From NCBI GenBank assembly GCA_947454665.1, contig CANGMU010000015.1, positions 1 through 19,693 of the forward strand: a stretch of DNA of 19,693 bases. Reading direction: 5' to 3'. The notes below the pieces were generated by a model. That model made no database searches. It had not been told where the DNA came from and worked only from the letters and a program-made list of their open reading frames with translations. The first letter of the stretch is position 1; each line of letters begins with the position of its first letter. This document shows positions 1 through 6,977 of the stretch, in pieces. The position numbers were made by a program, and so were the translations under genes. This stretch comes from Pseudomonadota bacterium. Lineage in GTDB: Bacteria; Pseudomonadota; Gammaproteobacteria; Steroidobacterales; Steroidobacteraceae.

Positions 1-758
1 CACCACGCAAACAGCGCGAGGCCGTGACGATTCAGCCAGGCGACCATCCACTTCACGGCGAGCGCGGCCGACAACCAGGCCATCGCGAAACCCGTCAGCA
101 AGGCAGGCAGGCCATAGGCCGCCACCATGCCGTCACCGAGTTTCAGGCCCTTGTAGCCCGTGGCGGCGGTGAGCGTGAGCAGGCCCAGCAGGAACGCGAA
201 CTCCACGGCCGCCGGCATCGACAGGCCGATGGCCAGACCGCCCAGGATCGTGACGAGGCTGCGGCTGGTGCCGGGCCACATCGCGATGGCCTGTGCGATG
301 CCGATGATCAGGGCACCGCGCCACTCGATGGCGAGCAGGTCCTTGCCTTCGCGGTGGCGCCGGATCCAACCCGACAGCGCGAGGATCAGCGCGGCGCCGA
401 CGACCCAGGCCACGACCACTGGCATCACTCCGAACAGCTGCTGCTCGATCTTCTTGTCGAACAGCAGGCCCAGCACGGCGGCAGGCAGGAATGCCACGAC
501 AACGCAGAGGGCGAGATTCAGGCCGTCGGCGTTGCGACCGACGAGCCCCCGCAGCATCTGCCCCACGCGTTCACGGTAGAGACCCAGCACCGCGAGGATC
601 GCGCCCGCCTGGATGGCGATGGCGTAAGCGTGCGAGACCTCGTTCTCTTCGATGCCGAGCAGATGCTGGGCGATCAGCAGGTGGCCCGTGCTACTGACCG
701 GCAGGTATTCGGTGATGCCTTCGACGAGGCCGAGGATCAGGGCCTGGATCAGGTCCAT
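1..758 (-). CDS. uppP: Undecaprenyl-diphosphate phosphatase (partial, C-terminus outside window)
   Basis: Integral membrane enzyme (UppP/BacA family) that dephosphorylates undecaprenyl pyrophosphate and so recycles the lipid carrier for peptidoglycan and other envelope polymers. Translating the minus strand from the ATG at 758 gives about 252 residues beginning MDLIQALILGLVEGITEYLP. The family's first signature is at residues 13-27 (EGITEYLPVSSTGHL, with the acidic pair E13/E17 and His26). The second, PGTSRS, is at 162-167. Most of the rest is hydrophobic segments separated by short basic loops. Family members are about 265 residues, so only a short C-terminal piece is missing beyond the left edge. 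The gene lies 33 bases downstream of the protease gene on the same strand, so read-through is possible. Only a weak GGAG about 12 bases upstream of the start is visible. Overexpression of this family gives bacitracin resistance in other bacteria (family knowledge). Confidence 0.96.
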   Translation of the reverse strand, partial: MDLIQALILGLVEGITEYLPVSSTGHLLIAQHLLGIEENEVSHAYAIAIQAGAILAVLGLYRERVGQMLRGLVGRNADGLNLALCVVVAFLPAAVLGLLFDKKIEQQLFGVMPVVVAWVVGAALILALSGWIRRHREGKDLLAIEWRGALIIGIAQAIAMWPGTSRSLVTILGGLAIGLSMPAAVEFAFLLGLLTLTAATGYKGLKLGDGMVAAYGLPALLTGFAMAWLSAALAVKWMVAWLNRHGLALFAW

Positions 759-791
759 GCAGGGGATGCTCCGTGACGGTCGGGCGGCGGA

Positions 792-2804
792 TTATGGGTG
801 AAGCGCGTGACGCGCGCGCTGGCGGCGTACTGCGGCAAGCAGGCCGAGGGCAAACAGCTCACTGCCCAGTGCACCACCGCCACCGGATGTCGTGGCGGGC
901 GGCGAGGTCGACGTGACACCGCCGCCGGATGAGGCTGCCTGAACGGTGATGTCCGCCTGGTCAGTGGCGCCCAGGTTGTCGGTGACGGTGAAGCGCAGCG
1001 TATAGCTGCCTGTCGTCGGCGACAGCACCGTCGTCGTTGCAGCCGCGGGGCCGGCAATGGCGGGCGTGCCTGCGCCGCCGCTCGTCGCGACCACGGTCCA
1101 GGCATAACTGGCCAGCGTGCGTCCTGCGGCGGCGCTGCTGGTGCTGCCGTCGATCGTGATGGACTTGCCGTTGCCAACGCTGCCGGAATAGCCCGCGATC
1201 GCAATGGGCCGCTGTGCATCGCGCACGGCCGAACCCATGTCGAGCATGCCGGCGCCACAGGTTGCCGTGGTGCAGAGGCATTCGATGGCCTGCAGGTCGG
1301 TGCTACCCGTGGGCACGTGGCAGGACGGCGGCAAGGGCGTGGTGTCGCTCGTCGTGGCGAAGGGCAGGGCCGTCGCCTTCATGCGCGCGACAAGTTGCGT
1401 CAGCGTGAGCTTGGGGTTCGTGGCCTGCATCAGGCCCGCGGTGGCCGCAGCCAGCGGTGCGGCGAAGCTGGTGCCGACGTTTGCGTTGTAGGCATCGGTG
1501 TACGTTGCGCCCAAAGGGCCCTGCGTACCGCGGTCGGTGGTCGTCGCCAGCGAGAACAGGCAGGGGCTGCCGACGGCCGTGTTGACGCAGTTGCCGGCGG
1601 GCGCGGCGATGCCCACTTCGCTGCCAAGGTTGCTGTATCCCACCTTGGTCCCGATATGGCGCAGGCCGGCCACGGCGAGCACGCCGCTGCAGTTCGCCGG
1701 GGTGTCGACCGGTCCGCCCTCATTCCCGGCAGAGGCCACGATCAGCACGCCTTTGGCCATCACGTCGCGCACGGCCGTGGCGTAGGTCGCGCTGCAACTG
1801 CCAACGCCACCCAGGCTCAGGTTGATCACCTGGGCCGGATTCGCGTTCACGATCGGGATGCCGCTCACGAGCGGCGGCGGGATCGAGAGCCCGGCTGCCC
1901 AGTACATGGCCGCTATGACGTCGGAGTCATAGCCGCCGCACTTGCCGAGCACGCGCACCGGCTGGATCCTCACGTTGAAGCCTGCGCCAGCAATACCAAT
2001 GCCGTTGTCCGTGTCCGCGGCGATGAGGCCGGCCACGCGCGTGCCATGCCAGCTGCTGGCCGTCGGCTGGTCATGTGCCGTGCCGCCGCCGCATTCGCGG
2101 CCCTTGAACGGCGAATTCGCAAGATCCGTCGCACTCAGCCAGTCGCCCGGATCCGAAGGATCGGTGTCCCAGCCATCGCCATCGTTCGCCGTCGCGAACA
2201 CGCCTGACGAATCGGCCGAGACGAAATCAAAGCCGGGCAGCAGCTTTCCACCTGCCGCCGCGCGACGCAGGTCCGGGTGGTCAAAGCGCACGCCTGTATC
2301 GAGCACCGCGATGACGACCGCTGAAGCTGCGGGGCTTGCGCCGCCACGCTGGATATCCCAAGCGTTCGTGGCGCGGATGGCCGCAGGCTGCGTGGCCTGC
2401 AGGAACCATTCGTCAGTAAACAGCGGGTCGCCCGGCGTATAGGCATGGGCATGCACGCGCCGGTCGATCTCCGCGAACTCAACCTGCGGGTCCCTGCGCA
2501 ATTCGGCCAGTGCGGCGTCGAGCTCTGCCGCCGGCCGTACGCGGTCCAGTCGCAGCACCTGCATGCCGCTGCCCAGGCCGCGCAGGCGGTTCAGCGGCAC
2601 GCCGCTGTTGCCTCGCAGGGCCTTCACACGGGCCTCGACGGCTGCGTTGTCGGTGTCGGCGGGCGCATTGCGGAACTTCACGATCAGACGGTCGCCCGCT
2701 TCCGTGGCGGGCTGTGCAGGTGGCAGGGCGGATGCCGGCAGCGCGAACAAGGCCAGCGCGAGCAGGGCGATGTGCCGCAAGAGGACATTCAGGGGCTGGG
2801 GCAT
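792..2804 (-). CDS. Secreted S8 (subtilisin-like) serine peptidase with PKD-type domain and GlyGly-CTERM-like tail
   Basis: A 670-residue exported subtilase. I start it at the ATG at 2804 because a clean signal peptide follows (about residues 1-26, cleavage after ASA). The upstream in-frame ATG at 2843 would put 13 charged residues in front of it. Residues about 38-118 look like an inhibitory propeptide (DRLIVKFRN onward). The catalytic triad is visible: Asp169 (VLDTGVRFDHPDL), His253 (WHGTRVAGLIAA) and Ser446 (GTSFAAP), with oxyanion Asn361 (SAGN). Several Cys residues suggest disulfides. Residues about 535-622 look like a PKD/Ig-like beta domain (SYAWTV, YTLRFTVTDNLGATD). The C-terminus has GGGG (641-644), a short hydrophobic stretch and RRQRAR, which resembles a GlyGly-CTERM sorting signal cut by rhombosortase. 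Substrate is unknown. It is divergent from the pilus operon and upstream of uppP. Confidence 0.93.
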   Translation of the reverse strand: MPQPLNVLLRHIALLALALFALPASALPPAQPATEAGDRLIVKFRNAPADTDNAAVEARVKALRGNSGVPLNRLRGLGSGMQVLRLDRVRPAAELDAALAELRRDPQVEFAEIDRRVHAHAYTPGDPLFTDEWFLQATQPAAIRATNAWDIQRGGASPAASAVVIAVLDTGVRFDHPDLRRAAAGGKLLPGFDFVSADSSGVFATANDGDGWDTDPSDPGDWLSATDLANSPFKGRECGGGTAHDQPTASSWHGTRVAGLIAADTDNGIGIAGAGFNVRIQPVRVLGKCGGYDSDVIAAMYWAAGLSIPPPLVSGIPIVNANPAQVINLSLGGVGSCSATYATAVRDVMAKGVLIVASAGNEGGPVDTPANCSGVLAVAGLRHIGTKVGYSNLGSEVGIAAPAGNCVNTAVGSPCLFSLATTTDRGTQGPLGATYTDAYNANVGTSFAAPLAAATAGLMQATNPKLTLTQLVARMKATALPFATTSDTTPLPPSCHVPTGSTDLQAIECLCTTATCGAGMLDMGSAVRDAQRPIAIAGYSGSVGNGKSITIDGSTSSAAAGRTLASYAWTVVATSGGAGTPAIAGPAAATTTVLSPTTGSYTLRFTVTDNLGATDQADITVQAASSGGGVTSTSPPATTSGGGGALGSELFALGLLAAVRRQRARHALHP

Positions 2805-2843
2805 GCGTCGCGTCCGATGGTTGGGTCCGTTGGGGGCCCACAT

Positions 2844-2993
2844 GGATTATGCCGCCTGCGCACCGGGTCCGTGAATCAGCTGCGTTCGTCCAGATGCACA
2901 GGATAACCGCGGGTTCGCTGCACTTTCGCTGGCTGCCAGGTCCCGCACGCTGGATTGAAATGCCACTCCGATTCAACGACGGAGAACCTGAGC
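2844..2993. other. Divergent intergenic region between protease and Tad/Flp operon
   Basis: These 150 bases between the upstream protease ATG and the pilin ATG must hold the promoter of the pilus operon. I see no convincing sigma-70 pair or sigma-54 (GG-N10-GC) site for the plus strand. The only clear plus-strand signal is a ribosome binding site, GGAG at 2981-2984, nine bases before the pilin start. Confidence 0.5.
2846..2875 (-). promoter_or_regulatory. Candidate sigma-70 promoter for the S8 protease
   Basis: Read on the minus strand, CATAAT (2846-2851, 5 of 6 to the -10 consensus) follows TTCACG (2870-2875, 4 of 6 to -35) with an 18-base spacer. Transcription would begin near 2839, inside or past the upstream ATG at 2843, which favours the ATG at 2804 as the real start. 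This is consensus matching by eye in GC-rich DNA and is weak evidence. Confidence 0.25.
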
Positions 2994-3254
2994 ATGAAGA
3001 CCGCGATCCACAGCCGCATCCGCGGCCAGGGCATGACTGAATACATCATCATCGTCGCACTGATCGCCGTGGCGGCGATCGGTGTTTACACCGCATTTGG
3101 CAAGACGGTGCGTGGCCAAATGGCCGTGACGGCGCAGTCCCTCGCGGGCAAGAGCGCGAGCCAGGCACGCACCGAGTCCAACGACGGTGGCACGGCAGCA
3201 CAGGACCAGGCGTCCCGCCAAATCCGTCTGGACAATTACGACCAGGCCCAGTGA
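2994..3254 (+). CDS. flp: Flp-type major pilin candidate (class III prepilin)
   Basis: An 86-residue prepilin and the first gene of the Tad operon. The start is the ATG at 2994, chosen for the GGAG nine bases upstream; the in-frame ATG at 2955 has none. The short basic leader MKTAIHSRIRG ends in Gly11. It is followed by QGMTEY, so the family rule G|XXXXEY holds with Glu at +5 and Tyr at +6 of the mature protein. A hydrophobic helix (IIIVALIAVAAIGVYTAF, about 18-35) follows. Prepilin peptidase would cut after Gly11, and the mature subunit would polymerise into a Flp/type IVc filament. Typical Flp pilins are about 50-65 residues. This one has an extra hydrophilic, Gln/Ala/Asp-rich tail (about 40-86) likely to be surface exposed. 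Its stop overlaps the start of the next gene (TGATG). Confidence 0.9.
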   Translation: MKTAIHSRIRGQGMTEYIIIVALIAVAAIGVYTAFGKTVRGQMAVTAQSLAGKSASQARTESNDGGTAAQDQASRQIRLDNYDQAQ

Positions 3255-4570
3255 TGCGCCCGGGGAGCTCGACCGGCCAGGCCCTGGTGCTGGCGCTGGT
3301 GTTCGCGGCAGTGCTTGCCGGCGGCTCCCTGTGGGTATTCACCTGGGGACAGGTCGTCAACGACAAGTTGCGACTGCAGAACGCCGCGGATGCCGCCGCC
3401 TACAGTGCGGCCGTCTGGGAAGCGCGCAGCCTCAACTTCCAGGCCTATACGAACCGCGCGATCGTCGCGAACGAAGTGGCGGTCGCGCAGTTCGTGAGCC
3501 TTCGGTCCTGGTCTTCCTACCTGGGCCGCACGCTCGGCAATCTCTCGCGCATCACGTCCTGGTTGCCGGGTGTGGGGCCGGCGCTCGCATCCGTTGCACA
3601 AGGCTGGCGCACGGTAGACCAGACACTGCAAGCCAGCCTCCCGCCGGCCGAAACCGCGATCAGCCACTGGAATGCCGACGTACTGGTCACGGCGCAATCG
3701 GTCATGCACCAGCAGGCCTTGATCGGTGCCGCAGACCTCGTGAGCGCAGTAACCCACGATAACCTGCCACAGGCAACGGTATCCGACGCGACGCGGCTGC
3801 TCCAGCTGCGCAACGCGAATGACTGGCAGAACGGACTTACTACGAAGAACCGCCGTGGTGGCGGTGACCTCACGCGCTTCGTCGGGCTGTTGATGGAATC
3901 GCGCGACGGCTTCGCTGCGGACCGCCGGGCCGACTTGCTGCCGGCCAATCCCTTCGTCGACCTGCGCAAGCGCGGCGGTACCGACCTGATCAACGAATCC
4001 ACCTGGCGCGGCATGGACACGCTGTCGCTGCATATCGATTACTGGCTCGGCAGCACCGAGACACCGCTGGGGTGGGGTGCCGCGGAAAACCGCCTGCGTG
4101 TCGTCACCACACGCGGCCTGCACGGTGGCAGCTGGCGGGACAATCCGCGCGCTTCGCGTCTGGCCAATGCAGCGATGCTGACGCGCCAGGGCTATGCGGG
4201 TGTGCCGGAAATCCGCGATGTCATCCGGCCGCGACAACAGGTCGATCTGTCGCTGCGCTATGCGGTGGCTTTGAGTCTGCCTGGCGAAAATCTCCTCACA
4301 GCCGACCGCGTGATGACGCCAGCGCTGGAATTGCCGGATGGCAGCGTGTCGCTGCTTGATCCCCTGTATGCGGGCAAGGGCCTGCATGCGCTGTCCACAG
4401 CAGAAGTCTTTTTCCGCCGACCTGTGGAGCGCAGCGATGGCCGTCGCGAATTCCCGAGCCTGTTCAGTCCGTACTGGCAGGCTCACCTGGTCGAGCCCGA
4501 TTCGCGTGAACGCAGCCTGACCGCACCGTCACGTGGCGTGACCGTGGATCCTTTCGCGGTGTTGCCATGA
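3254..4570 (+). CDS. TadG-like pilus assembly protein (TadE/G-like N-terminus)
   Basis: A 438-residue protein with one N-terminal membrane helix (about 9-30) followed by LQNAADAAAYSAA (41-53). That motif is the hallmark of the TadE/G-like Flp pilus-assembly family (the short putative Flp pilus-assembly domain of TadG-like proteins). The remaining roughly 380 residues should lie in the periplasm and match nothing I recognise. The ATG at 3254 overlaps the pilin stop; a GTG one codon upstream (3251) is also possible. The N-terminus STGQALVLALVF resembles the pseudopilin segment of its neighbours, but the position equivalent to Glu+5 is Leu, so processing by prepilin peptidase is uncertain. Position in the operon and sequence both suggest a minor pseudopilin-like assembly or anchoring component of the Tad machine. 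Its own stop overlaps the next gene by four bases (ATGA). Confidence 0.82.
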   Translation: MRPGSSTGQALVLALVFAAVLAGGSLWVFTWGQVVNDKLRLQNAADAAAYSAAVWEARSLNFQAYTNRAIVANEVAVAQFVSLRSWSSYLGRTLGNLSRITSWLPGVGPALASVAQGWRTVDQTLQASLPPAETAISHWNADVLVTAQSVMHQQALIGAADLVSAVTHDNLPQATVSDATRLLQLRNANDWQNGLTTKNRRGGGDLTRFVGLLMESRDGFAADRRADLLPANPFVDLRKRGGTDLINESTWRGMDTLSLHIDYWLGSTETPLGWGAAENRLRVVTTRGLHGGSWRDNPRASRLANAAMLTRQGYAGVPEIRDVIRPRQQVDLSLRYAVALSLPGENLLTADRVMTPALELPDGSVSLLDPLYAGKGLHALSTAEVFFRRPVERSDGRREFPSLFSPYWQAHLVEPDSRERSLTAPSRGVTVDPFAVLP

Positions 4571-5310
4571 ATCGCGTGCAAGGTCAGGCCCTGGTCGAGT
4601 TCACGGTGGCCGCTGCGGTCTTTGCGGTGTTGCTGCTCGGCACGGTCTGGACGTTCCGCTTGCACGAGATCCAGCGGCAGGCGGTACTTTCCGCACGCAC
4701 TGCGGCCTTCACGGCGACGTGGATGCAGGGGCGCGAGTCGCTCGATAGCGCGCAGGCACGGCTTCGACGCCTGCATTTTGAACAAGCAGGTTGGTCGGAT
4801 CCCACGGGCAACGAAGCGATGCCCGCGGAGGAGCAGGCCGTGACGCTGCGACTGGCGCAGGGAATGCCACCGGGTACGGCGCCTTCCGCCGTCAACATCG
4901 CGATGGCACCACTGCGTGCAGTCGGTGGCTTTCTTGGCTCCGGCTTCGACCTGTCGATGGAACGGCAGGCCACAGCGACCGTCGAGGTGGTCGCGGAACC
5001 CATCGCACGCTTGCCGGAGCCCATGGCATCGCTGCGCCTGTCCTGGTCAGAACGGCTTTCGCTGCTGGGGGACAGTTGGGCCTCTTCCGGTCCTGCCGAG
5101 GTGGCATCACGCACTGCGGGGCTCGCGCCTACGAATCTGCTGCGTACGCCGGGCATCTGGCTGAAGCCCTTCCTGTTGCCGCTGTCCCTGATCGAGCCGG
5201 CGGTGAACCGCCTGTGTCTGGGCCTGATCGAGCCGGATGTCGTGCCGCGGGATCGCCTTGCGGGCGGACTGGCGACGGCTGCGCAACCGGGAGAGCGGGG
5301 ATGTCATTGA
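4567..5310 (+). CDS. TadE-like minor pseudopilin
   Basis: A 247-residue protein starting MNRVQGQALVEF. A Gly6 cleavage site followed by QALVEF gives Glu at +5 and Phe at +6, the G|XXXXE(F/Y) rule of TadE/TadF pseudopilins. A hydrophobic helix (about 12-27, TVAAAVFAVLLLGTVW) comes next, then a long periplasmic part rich in Ala, Leu and Arg that I cannot assign. Known TadE/TadF proteins are processed by the TadV prepilin peptidase and are needed for Flp fibre assembly in Aggregatibacter. It shares the ATGA overlap with the TadG-like gene upstream, and its final codons overlap the next start at 5301, so translation is probably coupled. It is longer than the classical TadE (about 190 residues). 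Confidence 0.8.
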   Translation: MNRVQGQALVEFTVAAAVFAVLLLGTVWTFRLHEIQRQAVLSARTAAFTATWMQGRESLDSAQARLRRLHFEQAGWSDPTGNEAMPAEEQAVTLRLAQGMPPGTAPSAVNIAMAPLRAVGGFLGSGFDLSMERQATATVEVVAEPIARLPEPMASLRLSWSERLSLLGDSWASSGPAEVASRTAGLAPTNLLRTPGIWLKPFLLPLSLIEPAVNRLCLGLIEPDVVPRDRLAGGLATAAQPGERGCH

Positions 5311-5906
5311 TGAAAGGCTTTCTGCGCTGTCTCCTCGTGCTGGCTAGCGCGGTACATGCCGAAACACTGCCTCCGTTGCTTGTCAACGGCGTGCTCATGC
5401 ACGTCACGCGCCTCAGCGGAGCGGATCTCGCCGCGCGTGTGCAGGCGGTTGAAGCAGGCTGGCGCCAGTCCGGTGCGGCGGTCAGCCCTTGGCGTGATGA
5501 GGGTCCCTGGCGAGTCCTGTCGCGCCGGGAGGGGCCGTGGTCTGAAGTGCTGCAGCTTCGTCTTGATGGGCCACGACCCGAGGCCTTTCTGTCGCGACTG
5601 GATTTGCGGCAACGACCTGCCGTCGTGCCGGGTTTGCCACTTCCGCCAGGGTGTCGCGCGAGTTCGACTGTCGAATCCACAGACTCCGGTGCCCGCGTGA
5701 TCCAGGCCACGGGCCCCTGTCGCGGCGACGACAGTGCCGGCACAAAAGCCTGGGCAAGCGGACTGTCTGCGCGGGGATGGCGCAGTGAGTCGGTTGCCAG
5801 CCAGGGCTTGTGGCAATTCCAGCGGGGCGGCGACGTGCTTCAAGTGCTGCGGGGACCGTCATGGGTCATGGCACTGCAGGTCACTTCGCAGGTAGGCGCG
5901 CGATGA
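5301..5906 (+). CDS. Unknown exported protein within the Tad operon, possible internal duplication
   Basis: A 201-residue protein that I do not recognise. The ATG at 5301 is preceded by GGAGAGCGGGG; an in-frame ATG at 5310 overlapping the upstream stop is an alternative. Residues 1-20 form a signal peptide (LLVLASAVHA, cleavage before ETLPP), so it is probably periplasmic, with no Cys lipobox. Cys118 and Cys140 bracket a short segment and could form a disulfide. Two stretches look alike: GPWRVLSRREGPWSEVLQLR (about 68-87) and GLWQFQRGGDVLQVLRG (about 169-185). Each follows a Trp-containing helix-like segment, suggesting two copies of a small alpha/beta unit. It overlaps both neighbours (ATGA with the next pilin gene), so a role in pilus assembly or secretin support is inferred from position alone. 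Tad operons often carry a poorly conserved periplasmic protein. Confidence 0.75.
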   Translation: MSLMKGFLRCLLVLASAVHAETLPPLLVNGVLMHVTRLSGADLAARVQAVEAGWRQSGAAVSPWRDEGPWRVLSRREGPWSEVLQLRLDGPRPEAFLSRLDLRQRPAVVPGLPLPPGCRASSTVESTDSGARVIQATGPCRGDDSAGTKAWASGLSARGWRSESVASQGLWQFQRGGDVLQVLRGPSWVMALQVTSQVGAR

Positions 5907-6079
5907 CTGCGCGGATACGCCAGGCAGGCCAGGCGGTGCCGGAGTACCTGCTTGCCTGTGCAGTGCTTGTTATCGCCTTGCTGCTGCCCTGGAACGGCGA
6001 GGCATCGGTGCTGGCACAACTCATGTCCACGGTGCGGGGATACCTGCGAATGCATGTCTTCGTGTTGTCGCTGATCTGA
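5903..6079 (+). CDS. Second, small Flp-like prepilin
   Basis: A 58-residue protein, MTARIRQAGQAVPEYLLACA and onward, starting at the ATG at 5903 that overlaps the previous stop (ATGA). The leader ends in Gly9. QAVPEY then places Glu at +5 and Tyr at +6, exactly the Flp prepilin rule, followed by the hydrophobic helix LLACAVLVIALLLPW (16-30). The length fits Flp pilins, but the sequence differs strongly from the first pilin: Pro at +4, a Cys in the helix and no Gly-rich helix. The C-terminal part (MSTVRGYLRMHVFVLSLI) is amphipathic to hydrophobic. A minor or tip pilin, or a pseudopilin that primes assembly, is a reasonable inference. A larger in-frame reading begins at 5810, but that start lies deep inside the upstream gene. 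Confidence 0.78.
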   Translation: MTARIRQAGQAVPEYLLACAVLVIALLLPWNGEASVLAQLMSTVRGYLRMHVFVLSLI

Positions 6080-6090
6080 TCGATTGAACC

Positions 6091-6098
6091 AGGGAGGA
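6091..6098 (+). promoter_or_regulatory. Strong ribosome binding site deciding the GTG start of cpaB
   Basis: AGGGAGGA sits six bases before GTG at 6105. It lies inside the reading frame that would begin at the TTG at 6084, which makes the GTG the likely start. It also follows the largest gap inside the pilus operon (25 bases). Confidence 0.75.
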
Positions 6099-6104
6099 AG
6101 AGAC

Positions 6105-6977
6105 GTGAAGCGTTTCCTGTCGACAGTTCCGAGGCCAAGTTCGGCCGGATGGATGTGGATTGCAGCGATCGGGTCCGCGACGCTGGCGGTATACGCCGGG
6201 CAACGGTACCTCGGCGCGCGCGAACACGAATTGCGGGAGGCAGCCCATGCGGGGTTGGCAGGACGTTCGGTCATCGTGGCGGCGCATGACTTGCAGTCCG
6301 GCACCGTCATTGCGTCAACGGATCTCGCGTTGCGTGAAGTGCCAGAACGTTACCTTCCGAGTGGGAGTGTCACGGCCGAGGGCGCAGGTGGCCTGCTAGG
6401 GCGCCGAGTACGTGTGCCACGTCGGGGCGGTGAAGTCCTTCAGCAGGCCGATGTCGATTCGGTCTCCGACCGTGCCTTGTCGACGCGCGTGGCAGCAGGG
6501 CAGCGCGCCGTAACGCTCGCTGTGGATGAACTGGGTGCGCTGTCCGGACTCCTGCGGCCCGGTGATGACGTCGACCTCTATTACATGCCGAACGGCAGCG
6601 AGACGGAGGCGCGCATCGGACTGTTGATGTCGCGCGTGCCGGTATTGGCCACTGGAGCTCGGTCCACGGGTCCGTCAGGCACGTCTGCGTCAGCAGCCGA
6701 GGCGACTGGCTTTTCCGCCATCACTGTGCAGGTCTCACCGGACGATGCCGAGCGACTTTCGCTCGCACAGCGTTCGGGACAAGTTTTTCCCGTTCTGCGC
6801 AGGCCGGGCGACGAGCCCACGTCTGCGGCCGGTATCCGCTCCGCGCGCAGTCTGCTCATGCGAGCCAGACCTGCTCTAGGGATCGCGAATAAAGCTGTAC
6901 GTGAACCTGCTGCGTTGGAAGTGATTGTCGGTGGCCGCGGTACTGCGGTCGTTGTGGAACAGACAGGAGGTCGATGA
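6105..6977 (+). CDS. cpaB: Flp pilus assembly protein CpaB/RcpC
   Basis: A 290-residue periplasmic protein anchored by one N-terminal helix (about 16-31, WMWIAAIGSATLAVYA). A SAF-type domain spans about 54-117 (RSVIVAAHDLQSGTVIA, then LREVPERYLPSG, LLGRRVRVPRRGGEVL). The RcpC/CpaB domain follows at about 127-235 (TRVAAGQRAVTLAVDEL, LLRPGDDVDLYY, and a second strand block ITVQVSPDDAERLSLAQRSG). In characterised Tad systems this protein accompanies the outer-membrane secretin, and cpaB lies immediately upstream of cpaC, as here. The start is GTG 6105 with AGGGAGGA six bases upstream. The last base of its stop (TGA 6975-6977) is the first base of the secretin ATG at 6977. Length is normal for the family. 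Confidence 0.92.
   Translation: MKRFLSTVPRPSSAGWMWIAAIGSATLAVYAGQRYLGAREHELREAAHAGLAGRSVIVAAHDLQSGTVIASTDLALREVPERYLPSGSVTAEGAGGLLGRRVRVPRRGGEVLQQADVDSVSDRALSTRVAAGQRAVTLAVDELGALSGLLRPGDDVDLYYMPNGSETEARIGLLMSRVPVLATGARSTGPSGTSASAAEATGFSAITVQVSPDDAERLSLAQRSGQVFPVLRRPGDEPTSAAGIRSARSLLMRARPALGIANKAVREPAALEVIVGGRGTAVVVEQTGGR

Noticed and set aside
24..776. 250-codon plus-strand frame opposite uppP
   Set aside because: The minus strand encodes a clear UppP with both active-site motifs; the plus frame is Gln/His/Arg-rich shadow.
1317..2207. 296-codon plus-strand frame inside the protease gene
   Set aside because: It is antisense to the catalytic domain, which has a complete triad; the frame has Arg/Gly-rich shadow composition.
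2881..2993. Sigma-54 or FliA-type promoter for the pilus operon
   Set aside because: I checked for GG-N10-GC and for TAAA-N15-GCCGATAA patterns; only partial, unconvincing matches were present.
3236..4486. 416-codon minus-strand frame opposite the TadG-like gene
   Set aside because: The plus-strand frame has a membrane helix and the LQNAADAAA family motif and overlaps its neighbours; the minus frame is low-quality shadow sequence.
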